From Woeseiaceae bacterium (lineage in GTDB: Bacteria > Pseudomonadota > Gammaproteobacteria > Steroidobacterales > Woeseiaceae): 35,875 bases of DNA. The position numbers were made by a program, and so were the translations under genes. Location of the stretch: contig JASJBG010000058.1 of assembly GCA_030066625.1 (NCBI GenBank), forward strand, positions 1 through 35,875. Reading direction: 5' to 3'. This document shows, piece after piece, positions 29,430 to 35,875 of the stretch. Under the pieces are notes generated by a model that saw only the letters and a program-made list of their open reading frames with translations, was not told the origin of the DNA and ran no database searches. Position 1 is the first letter of the stretch, and every line of letters starts with the position of its first letter.

Positions 29430-30338
29430 TTAAGCGTATGCCGGCGTGGCGTAGGAGATCGGTGCCTTTCGGTAGTCCTCGAACGTGACTTCCTCGTACG
29501 AACTCTCGTCGTCGAGGAGTGCGCGCAACAGCTTGTTATTGAGGTCGTGGCCCGATTTGTAGGCGCGCAGTTCGCCGATCAGACTGTGGTTCAGCAAGTA
29601 CACGTCACCGATAGCGTCGAGAATCTTGTGGATCAGGAACTCGTTCGCATAGCGCAGCCCGTCCTCGTTGAGGATGCGGTAGTCGTCGAGCACGATCGCG
29701 TTGTCCATGCTCCCGCCCAGCGTAAGGTTGTGCTCGCGCAGGGCTTCGACGTCGCGCAGGAAACAGAAAGTGCGAGCGCGGCTGACTTCCTTCAGGAATG
29801 AGGTGGTCGAGAAATCGATGCTTGCCTGCTGGTCGAGCTTGTTGAACACAGGGTGGTTGAATGAGATCTCGAAGTTGACCTTGAAGCCATTGAACGGTTG
29901 CAGCTCTGCCCACTTGTCTCCGTCTTCGACACGGACCGTCTTCTTTATGCGTACGAACTTCTTCGGCGCATTCTGCTCCTCGATGCCTGCCGATTGCAGC
30001 AGGAAGACGAACGGGCCCGCGCTGCCGTCCATGATAGGCACCTCGGGCGCCGACAGATCCACGTACAGGTTGTCGATGCCGAGACCGGCGAGTGCCGACA
30101 TCAGGTGTTCCACGGTTGCGACCTTGACGCCATCTTTGATCAATGTCGTGCCGAGCATGGTCTCGCCGACGAGTCGCGGATCGGCCGGTACGTCCACCGG
30201 ATGATCGAGGTCGACGCGGCGAAAGATAATGCCGGAATTGACTGCGGCAGGGCGGAGCGTCATGTACACCTTTTCGCCGGTGTGCAAACCTACGCCGGTT
30301 GCGCGTATCGAGGTTTTCAGCGTGCGCTGTCGCAGCAT
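29430..30338 (-). CDS. lpxC: UDP-3-O-acyl-N-acetylglucosamine deacetylase LpxC
   Basis: Zinc amidase that makes the first committed step of lipid A synthesis; 302 residues. Zinc ligands are His78 ([10 protein letters not shown]) and the His and Asp of [10 protein letters not shown]; the catalytic His is in [10 protein letters not shown]. The substrate-shaping [14 protein letters not shown] is present. I chose ATG 30338 ([11 protein letters not shown]), which aligns with known LpxC starts; a GTG two codons upstream (30344) is possible. It follows ftsZ on the same strand after a 220-base gap with a stem-loop and a candidate promoter, so it may be partly independent of the fts genes. Confidence 0.97.
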   Translation of the reverse strand: MLRQRTLKTSIRATGVGLHTGEKVYMTLRPAAVNSGIIFRRVDLDHPVDVPADPRLVGETMLGTTLIKDGVKVATVEHLMSALAGLGIDNLYVDLSAPEVPIMDGSAGPFVFLLQSAGIEEQNAPKKFVRIKKTVRVEDGDKWAELQPFNGFKVNFEISFNHPVFNKLDQQASIDFSTTSFLKEVSRARTFCFLRDVEALREHNLTLGGSMDNAIVLDDYRILNEDGLRYANEFLIHKILDAIGDVYLLNHSLIGELRAYKSGHDLNNKLLRALLDDESSYEEVTFEDYRKAPISYATPAYA

Positions 30339-30402
30339 TGCCACAATCGTGTTCCCAAGCGACGAGGTCTGTTGCAGATCTATGTCACCGCAATCGCGCG
30401 CA

Positions 30403-30432
30403 AGATTAGCACACGCGCTCGAAACTCTTCAA
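30403..30432 (-). promoter_or_regulatory. Candidate lpxC promoter
   Basis: On the minus strand TTGAAG (30432-30427) is followed after 18 bases by TAATCT (30408-30403), which is preceded by TG one base upstream (extended -10). The leader to the lpxC ATG would be about 58 bases. Confidence 0.35.
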
Positions 30433-30500
30433 GGTTTTCAGTTGCTTAGCAGCGGTCCCTGATGCTGCTGGAAGATGTCGCCGTTGGCGGGCGAGGTAGC

Positions 30501-30528
30501 AGCCGGCCCGGGATACCCCGGGCCGGCT
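30501..30528 (-). terminator. GC-rich stem-loop after ftsZ
   Basis: AGCCGGCCCGGG, ATAC, CCCGGGCCGGCT: a perfect 12-base-pair stem with a 4-base loop, 30 bases after the ftsZ stop. There is no T-run, so it may attenuate or stabilise the ftsZ transcript rather than end it fully. Confidence 0.55.
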
Positions 30529-30558
30529 TCGCGGAGGTGGTTGCGGTCTCGCTACCCT

Positions 30559-31710
30559 TCAGTCAGCCTGTCGGCGCAGGAAGGCAGGAATATCCAGCAA
30601 CTCTTCCTGCAACGCAGGGCCGTCCTCGAGACCGTCGCCCACGGCGCGCTTGCGCTGCACCGTCGGCTTGTCGAGCGTTTGGTAATTGGGCTCGGCCTGT
30701 TGTTGTTGCGCGGGACGCCTCACGATACGCATCGGCGATTCGGCGTTGGCCGCACTCTGGCCCAGGCCGGTTGCGACGACGGTCACACGTATACGATCCG
30801 TGAGCTCGGGGTCGATGACGGTACCGACCACGACCGTCGCCTCGTCGGAGGCGAACTCCTTGACTGTGTTGCCGACTTCCTGGAACTCGCCGATCGACAG
30901 GTCCATACCCGCCGTCACGTTGACCAGAATGCCGTTCGCACCGGCAAGGTTGATGTCTTCGAGGAGCGGGCTCGAAACAGCGGATTCGGCGGCCTCACGG
31001 GCACGGTCCTCGCCGGACGACGCGCCGGAACCCATCATTGCCATGCCCATCTCGGCCATGACGGTTTTGACGTCGGCGAAGTCAACGTTGATCAGACCGG
31101 GTCGCGTAATCAGCTCCGCGATGCCCTGCACGGCTCCCTGCAACACCTCGTTGGCCGAACCGAAAGCGTCCAACAAGGTCGTATCGCCACCGAGCACCGT
31201 CAGCAACTTCTCGTTGGGAATCGTAATCAGCGAATCGACGAACTTGCCGAGCTCACCGATGCCGTGATCCGCAATCTGCATGCGCTTGTGACCTTCCATG
31301 TGAAACGGCTTGGTAACGACTGCGACCGTCAGGATTCCGAGTTCCTTGGCCACCTGTGCAACGACGGGCGTGGCTCCGGTGCCCGTACCGCCACCCATGC
31401 CGGCCGTGATGAACAGCATGTCGGCACCTTCGATCACCTCGCAGATGCGATCGCGATCTTCCATCGCCGCCTGGCGACCGATGTCGGGGTCAGCGCCTGC
31501 ACCCAGACCTTTCGTGATGTTGCAGCCGATCTGCAACGAGCTCCGCACCCGCGAGCCTGACAGGGCCTGCGCGTCGGTATTTGCACAGATGAAATCGACG
31601 CCTTCAATGCCTTTGTCGACCATGTGCCCAACGGCATTTCCGCCGCCACCGCCAACGCCGATCACCTTGATGACGGCGCTCTGGCTGTGCGCATCCATTA
31701 ATTCAAACAT
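30559..31710 (-). CDS. ftsZ: Cell division protein FtsZ
   Basis: Tubulin-like GTPase that forms the division ring; 383 residues. The tubulin signature GGGTGTG is at 106-112, the T1 glycine-rich loop is VGGGGGNAVGHM, and the T7 synergy loop is NVDFAD near 207-212. A variable linker leads to the conserved C-terminal peptide LDIPAFLRRQ that binds FtsA and ZipA. GGAGG lies eight bases before the ATG at 31710, a strong site fitting high expression. It begins 19 bases after ftsA. ZapD in this window is a partner. Confidence 0.98.
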   Translation of the reverse strand: MFELMDAHSQSAVIKVIGVGGGGGNAVGHMVDKGIEGVDFICANTDAQALSGSRVRSSLQIGCNITKGLGAGADPDIGRQAAMEDRDRICEVIEGADMLFITAGMGGGTGTGATPVVAQVAKELGILTVAVVTKPFHMEGHKRMQIADHGIGELGKFVDSLITIPNEKLLTVLGGDTTLLDAFGSANEVLQGAVQGIAELITRPGLINVDFADVKTVMAEMGMAMMGSGASSGEDRAREAAESAVSSPLLEDINLAGANGILVNVTAGMDLSIGEFQEVGNTVKEFASDEATVVVGTVIDPELTDRIRVTVVATGLGQSAANAESPMRIVRRPAQQQQAEPNYQTLDKPTVQRKRAVGDGLEDGPALQEELLDIPAFLRRQAD

Positions 31711-31729
31711 TTATCGTTCCTCCGCGTTA

Positions 31730-32968
31730 TCAAAAGTGGCCGCTAAACCACGCTTTCATTCGTTCCCACACTTCGCCCACGTTGCCGCCGATCGGTGCCG
31801 ATCGGCCTTCGCGCCGGGACAAATTCTCATAGCCATAGAGCAGCAGGCCGACGCCTGTTGCATGAATCGGATTACGGACGACGTCCATGAGGCCTTCGAC
31901 GTACTGAGGTGCGCCAAGCCGGACCGGCATATGGAACACCTCTTCCGCGAGTTCGACGGCGCCTTCCATTTTTGCGCTGCCGCCGGTGATGACGACACCA
32001 GCCGCGATCAGCTCCTCGAAACCACTCCTGCGAAGTTCATCCCGGATCAGTCCGAAGAGCTCTTCGTATCGGGGCTCGACGATCTCGGCGAGCGTCTGCC
32101 GGGCGAGCCTTCGCGGCGGCCTGTCGCCGACGCTCGGCACCTCGATCGTCTCGTCCGGATTTGCAAGCTGCGACAGCGCGCAGGCGTACTTGATCTTGAT
32201 CTCCTCGGCGTACTGCGTCGGCGTGCGCATCGAGACCGCGATATCGTTGGTGACCTGGTCGCCCGCAATCGGTATCACTGCTGTGTGCTGGATTGCACCG
32301 CCAAGGAATACGGCGATGTCGGTCGTGCCGCCACCGATATCGACGATGCAGGAGCCGAGCTCTTTTTCATCGTCGGTGAGTACGGCGTAGCTCGAGGCGA
32401 GCTGCTCGAGAACGATGTCGTCGACTTCCAGGCCGCAACGTTGTACGCATTTGACGATGTTCTGCGCCGCGCTCTCCGCGCCGGTCACCATATGGACCTT
32501 CGCCTCGAGCCGCACACCCGACATGCCGACCGGCTCGCGGATGCCTTCCTGGTTGTCGATGACGAACTCCTGCGGCAGGATGTGCAGTATCTTCTGGTCG
32601 GCCGGAATCGCAACGGCACGTGCGGCATCAATGACACGGTCTACGTCGCCGGCGCTGACCTCCTTGTCGCGAATCGCGACGATGCCGTGTGAATTCAGGC
32701 TGCGCACGTGGCTGCCGGCGATTCCCGTGTAGACCGAGTGAATGTCGCATCCGGCCATCAGTTCGGCTTCCTCGACGGCTCGCTGGATCGAGTGCACGGT
32801 GGATTCGATGTTGACGACGACGCCTTTTTTGAGACCACGCGACGGGTGCGAGCCGATGCCGACGACTTCGATGTTGCCGTCATCGTTGACTTCACCGACG
32901 ATTGCGACAACTTTCGACGTCCCGATGTCGAGTCCAACAATCAGGTTTTTGTCACCGCGCTTGGTCAT
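31730..32968 (-). CDS. ftsA: Cell division protein FtsA
   Basis: Actin-like ATPase that tethers FtsZ to the inner membrane; 412 residues. The N-terminal phosphate-1 motif is VGLDIGTSKVVAIVGE, the phosphate-2 motif is SCIVDIGGGTTDIAVF, and the adenosine motif is VVITGGSAKMEG. A C-terminal amphipathic membrane-targeting helix is suggested by WERMKAWFSGHF. The ATG at 32968 directly adjoins the ftsQ stop (32971-32969) without a gap, so translation is probably coupled. Confidence 0.98.
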   Translation of the reverse strand: MTKRGDKNLIVGLDIGTSKVVAIVGEVNDDGNIEVVGIGSHPSRGLKKGVVVNIESTVHSIQRAVEEAELMAGCDIHSVYTGIAGSHVRSLNSHGIVAIRDKEVSAGDVDRVIDAARAVAIPADQKILHILPQEFVIDNQEGIREPVGMSGVRLEAKVHMVTGAESAAQNIVKCVQRCGLEVDDIVLEQLASSYAVLTDDEKELGSCIVDIGGGTTDIAVFLGGAIQHTAVIPIAGDQVTNDIAVSMRTPTQYAEEIKIKYACALSQLANPDETIEVPSVGDRPPRRLARQTLAEIVEPRYEELFGLIRDELRRSGFEELIAAGVVITGGSAKMEGAVELAEEVFHMPVRLGAPQYVEGLMDVVRNPIHATGVGLLLYGYENLSRREGRSAPIGGNVGEVWERMKAWFSGHF

Positions 32969-33781
32969 TCAGTCCGTTCCCCTGGACGCGAGCATTTCCG
33001 CGTCGCCCTTCTCGTTTTCCCCGGCCGGCGTTTCGACGCCACTCTTCCAGCCAATCGTGAAGCCGTTGCCGTAGCGCATATCCACGTACTCGATGTCGGC
33101 GGCCCGTCCCGTGATGATGTCCGCGACGATGTCGAGGAACAGGTCCGTGCGTTCGTCGACATCGCGACGGCCTAGGCGCACGCCGACGCCATTGCTCAGG
33201 GTCATTTCCCACGCGCCACGCGCGTCCAGTGCTACCTCGCGCAGATCGAGTCCCAGTGGGATCAGCTGCTCACGGATCGCGAGATAACGCCGGGCGACGT
33301 CCGAGGAACTGCCTTCGGGTCCCTGCAGTCTGGGTAACTCCTGTGGCACGTGGCGCGCGCTGTGCACGAACAGGTCGCCGCGCGTGTTCAGCAGGCCGCG
33401 TTCACCCCAGATGGCCGCGGGCACCTGCTCGGTGACAGTTACCTGGATACGGTCCGGCCAGCGCCTCGCCACCAGGGCCTGGTCGACCCATTCGAGTTGC
33501 GACACTTGACGCCGCATCGTTCCGAGATCGGCACCGAGGAATCCCTTTTCGATTTCGTCGCTGATGGCTTCCTCGATTTGAAGAGCCGTCACGCGCTGGA
33601 ACGGACCGCTGATCTCCAACGACTCGATCTGGCGATCGAGCGCCATCGTGCTGAGCTGGTACGTACTGACGATGACCGCCAGTGCGACGACGGGCGCGAC
33701 CAGTCGACGCAGGTTCAGCGTCGGCAGCTTGATTTGCCGTGGCGCTTTCTTCACGCGCCGTTTTGCCTGTTTACGCGCCAA
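32969..33781 (-). CDS. ftsQ: Cell division protein FtsQ
   Basis: Bitopic divisome protein that links early and late division proteins through FtsB/FtsL. The basic cytoplasmic tail (ARKQAKRRVKKAPRQ) precedes one membrane segment (LVAPVVALAVIVSTYQL), a POTRA domain (LEISGPFQRVTALQIEEAI) and the FtsQ beta domain. No ATG is available. TTG at 33781 gives 270 residues, has GGAG seven bases upstream, and overlaps ddlB by 11 bases. Another TTG at 33823 would give 284 residues with a 53-base overlap and a poorer site. The order ddlB-ftsQ-ftsA-ftsZ is standard. Confidence 0.93.
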   Translation of the reverse strand: MARKQAKRRVKKAPRQIKLPTLNLRRLVAPVVALAVIVSTYQLSTMALDRQIESLEISGPFQRVTALQIEEAISDEIEKGFLGADLGTMRRQVSQLEWVDQALVARRWPDRIQVTVTEQVPAAIWGERGLLNTRGDLFVHSARHVPQELPRLQGPEGSSSDVARRYLAIREQLIPLGLDLREVALDARGAWEMTLSNGVGVRLGRRDVDERTDLFLDIVADIITGRAADIEYVDMRYGNGFTIGWKSGVETPAGENEKGDAEMLASRGTD

Positions 33782-34691
33782 TGCTCGTCTCCAGGATGCG
33801 AATACAAAGCTCGTCGAATTCAATGCCGGCCTGCCTTGCCGCCATGGGCACCAGGCTGTGACTGGTCATGCCCGGGACCGTGTTCGCTTCGAGCACGAGC
33901 GGCCGGCCGTCGTCGCCGGTCATGAAATCGACCCTTCCCCAGCCGGAACAGCCGAGTGCATCGAAGGCGGCAAGCGCAATGTCGGCGTACTGTTGCTCAC
34001 TCGCCGCATCGTCGGTCCCCGGGCAGTAGTACTCGGTGCGATCCGATTCGTACTTGGCGCGATAGTCGTAGAAAACGCGCGGCGTCTCGATCCGGATCGT
34101 CGGCAAGGCTTCGCCGTCGAGGATCGACACCGTGAACTCGCCGCCAACGATGCAACGTTCGACAATAGCGATGCCGCCGTAACGGAGTGCGAGCTCTACG
34201 GCACCGGCCAGCTCCCCGCGTTCGAACACCTTGGACATGCCGACGCTGGATCCCTGACCCGCAGGTTTCAGGATCAGCGGGAAACCGAGCTTTTCCGCGG
34301 CCAGCGTCGCGCCTTGCATATCGCGAACGACTGCCCAGTCGGGCGTGGGAATGCCGCAAGCCTCGAACAGTTGTTTGCTGCGCACCTTGTCCATCGCGAG
34401 CGCAGACGCCATGACGCCGCTACCCGTGTACGGCGTGCCGAGCCACTCGAGCGCTCCCTGCAGGGCACCGTCCTCGCCGCCGGGGCCGTGCAGCGCGACC
34501 CACACGCGATCGAATCCGGCTGTCGCAAACTCGACGATGCTACGCTCTGCCGGATCCCAGCCGTGCGCGTCGACGCCGCGCGACCGCAAAGCCGCGAGCA
34601 CCGCACCGCCGGTATCCAGCGACACTTCGCGCTCGCTCGACGATCCGCCGAGCATGACCGCGACGCGACCGAAGTCCGCCGGAGCGCTCAT
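33771..34691 (-). CDS. ddlB: D-alanine--D-alanine ligase
   Basis: ATP-grasp ligase that makes the D-Ala-D-Ala end of the peptidoglycan stem; 306 residues. An N-terminal domain has VMLGGSSSEREVSLDTG, with the family Glu in the SSERE motif, and ALHGPGGEDG. ATP-grasp elements follow (FPLILKPAGQGSSVGMSKV), and the C-terminal metal and substrate region is VLEANTVPGMTSHSLVPMAA. Position next to ftsQ marks it as the DdlB form. Its ATG overlaps the murB stop (ATGA at 34691-34688), so translation is coupled. Confidence 0.97.
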   Translation of the reverse strand: MSAPADFGRVAVMLGGSSSEREVSLDTGGAVLAALRSRGVDAHGWDPAERSIVEFATAGFDRVWVALHGPGGEDGALQGALEWLGTPYTGSGVMASALAMDKVRSKQLFEACGIPTPDWAVVRDMQGATLAAEKLGFPLILKPAGQGSSVGMSKVFERGELAGAVELALRYGGIAIVERCIVGGEFTVSILDGEALPTIRIETPRVFYDYRAKYESDRTEYYCPGTDDAASEQQYADIALAAFDALGCSGWGRVDFMTGDDGRPLVLEANTVPGMTSHSLVPMAARQAGIEFDELCIRILETSIGA

Positions 34692-35584
34692 GCTGCGGCC
34701 TCCCCGACGATGCGCACTTCGTGCTCGAGCTCGACACCGTGCTTGTCCAATACCGTTTGCCGCACGTGCTCGACCAGCTCCTCGATATCGGTCGCACTGG
34801 CGTCGCCCATATTGATTATGAAGTTGGCGTGTTTCGTGGATACCTCGGCACCGCCAATGCGCATGCCTTTGAGGCCCGCCGCCTCGATGAGGCGGGCCGA
34901 GTGATCGCCTTCGGGGTTACGGAACACAGAGCCGCAGCTCGGCAGCCCCAGCGGTTGCGTGTTCTTGCGCCGCTCCAGCATCGCGTCCAGCGTTGCCATG
35001 CTCGGAGTGACGTCCGGTTCGAAGCGCAGTGTCGCTTCGAGGAACCATTCATTCGCCGGTCCCGTGACACTGCGGTAGCCGACCGAGTACTCCGCGGGCG
35101 CACGCTCATGCACCTCGCCGTCGCGATCGATCGTGCGCACGGACTCGACGCGTTCCCAGGTCTCGCCGCCGTGCGCGCCGGCATTCATCGTGAGTGCGCC
35201 GCCCATCGTTCCGGGAATGCCCGCGAAAAACTCCGACGGCCCGAGTCCCCAGCGAATGCACTGCCTCGCGAGCTGCGTGCACGGCAGTCCGGCGCCGGCC
35301 CTGACGGTCAGGCGGTCGATCCTGTCGATCGTGCGCAGCATGCGCGCCGCCGCGATCACGATGCCGCGTATTCCGCCGTCGCGAACGAGCAGGTTGCTTC
35401 CGGCGCCGAGCCAGAATATCGGCGTATCCTCGTCGATCGCCTTGAGAAACGCAGACAGGTCGTCGACGCTCGACGGCTTGAAGAAGACGTCCGCCGGGCC
35501 GCCCACGCGCCAGGACGTATGTTTCGCGAGCGGCTCGTCGTACCGGAGTTCGCCTTGCACGTCCATGTCCATAACCGCAGACAT
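34688..35584 (-). CDS. murB: UDP-N-acetylenolpyruvoylglucosamine reductase MurB
   Basis: FAD enzyme that reduces enolpyruvyl-UDP-GlcNAc to UDP-MurNAc; 298 residues, type II-like in length. The FAD-binding region shows HTSWRVGGPADVFFKP and WLGAGSNLLVRDGGIRG, then GIPGTMGGALTMNAGAHG. The proton-donating Ser is in the conserved SCGSVFRNP motif, and the C-terminal Glu lies in the VRIVGE region. The ATG at 35584 shares one base with the murC stop (TGATG). Having murB in the murC-murB-ddlB order, rather than elsewhere as in E. coli, is common in non-enteric Gammaproteobacteria. Confidence 0.97.
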   Translation of the reverse strand: MSAVMDMDVQGELRYDEPLAKHTSWRVGGPADVFFKPSSVDDLSAFLKAIDEDTPIFWLGAGSNLLVRDGGIRGIVIAAARMLRTIDRIDRLTVRAGAGLPCTQLARQCIRWGLGPSEFFAGIPGTMGGALTMNAGAHGGETWERVESVRTIDRDGEVHERAPAEYSVGYRSVTGPANEWFLEATLRFEPDVTPSMATLDAMLERRKNTQPLGLPSCGSVFRNPEGDHSARLIEAAGLKGMRIGGAEVSTKHANFIINMGDASATDIEELVEHVRQTVLDKHGVELEHEVRIVGEAAA

Positions 35585-35875
35585 CAGGAGCTGACCTTCA
35601 GGTTCGGCTTTGCAGAGAGGAGGTCCGGCAAGCCGGCAGCGTAGGCACCGATGTCGCCCGCCCCCATCGTCAGGACGAGGTCGCCATCGGCGAGCAGGCC
35701 GGTCAATACCGGCTGCAGGTCGTCCAGCGATTCGACAAACACGGGCTCGACGGCGCCGCGGCTGCGAATGGCTCGCGCGAGCGAGCGGCCGTCGGCGCCG
35801 GCAATCGGGGCCTCGCCCGCGGCATACACCTCGAGCAGCACGAGCACGTCGACATCCGACAGGACGGTCGCAAAG
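35584..35875 (-). CDS. murC: UDP-N-acetylmuramate--L-alanine ligase MurC, C-terminal end only
   Basis: The last 96 residues of a Mur ligase, continuing past the right edge of the window. The visible part is the C-terminal domain: [20 protein letters not shown], then [17 protein letters not shown], and finally [16 protein letters not shown], which is typical of MurC (compare AGEAPI-GAD and GAGDIG). An ATG at 35847 is internal and not the start. MurC adds L-Ala to UDP-MurNAc in the cytoplasm. It is the upstream member of the murC-murB-ddlB-ftsQAZ run. Confidence 0.95.
   Translation of the reverse strand, partial: FATVLSDVDVLVLLEVYAAGEAPIAGADGRSLARAIRSRGAVEPVFVESLDDLQPVLTGLLADGDLVLTMGAGDIGAYAAGLPDLLSAKPNLKVSS

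Overview
This 35.9 kb window is GC-rich, densely coded chromosome from a gammaproteobacterium. The evidence is conserved gene order: rluD-pgeF-clpB divergent from bamD, sucCD divergent from pilSR, the pil cluster running into coaE-zapD, secA-mutT, and murC-murB-ddlB-ftsQ-ftsA-ftsZ-lpxC. The pilins look like those of Xanthomonadales and Chromatiales, and a cluster of palindromes between dciA and lpxC resembles Pseudomonas-type REP elements. I cannot name the genus. No tRNA, rRNA, CRISPR array, insertion sequence or prophage was seen.

Layout from left to right. 1-2008 (minus): fmdB-like zinc ribbon gene, DUF502 membrane protein gene and the 5' part of aspS. 2108-6425 (minus): rluD-pgeF-clpB, with a candidate heat-shock promoter for clpB inside the end of pgeF. 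6492-7298 (plus): bamD, convergent with nadE. 7295-11016 (minus): sucC-sucD, then nadE. 11132-24297 (mostly plus): pilS, pilR, two pilin genes, pilB, pilC, pilD, coaE, zapD. This run is interrupted by a 1025-codon gene on the minus strand for a membrane protein fused to a spermidine-synthase-like domain. 24294-28665 (minus): an M23 peptidase gene, secA and mutT. 28978-29280 (plus): dciA. 29279-29422: REP-like palindromes. 29430-35875 (minus): division and cell-wall cluster murC(partial)-murB-ddlB-ftsQ-ftsA-ftsZ-lpxC.

How the parts work together. PilS and PilR form a two-component system that activates sigma54 promoters. The main pilin promoter has the full expected architecture: a cluster of TGTC/GACA elements, a perfect IHF consensus and a perfect -24/-12 element. 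PilB (extension ATPase), PilC (platform) and PilD (prepilin peptidase) build the fibre. The second pilin gene follows a strong terminator and has no visible sigma54 site, so it is probably controlled separately. The fts/mur genes provide peptidoglycan precursors and the Z-ring, LpxC commits lipid A synthesis, ZapD bundles FtsZ, BamD assembles outer-membrane proteins and SecA exports them. The window is therefore mainly cell-envelope and pilus genes with a little central metabolism.

Most of the window is ordinary core genome. The points most worth a second look are the fused membrane/spermidine-synthase-like gene in the pil locus, the pilA control region, the tandem pilins, the REP cluster that starts in the dciA stop codon, and the clpB heat-shock promoter candidate.
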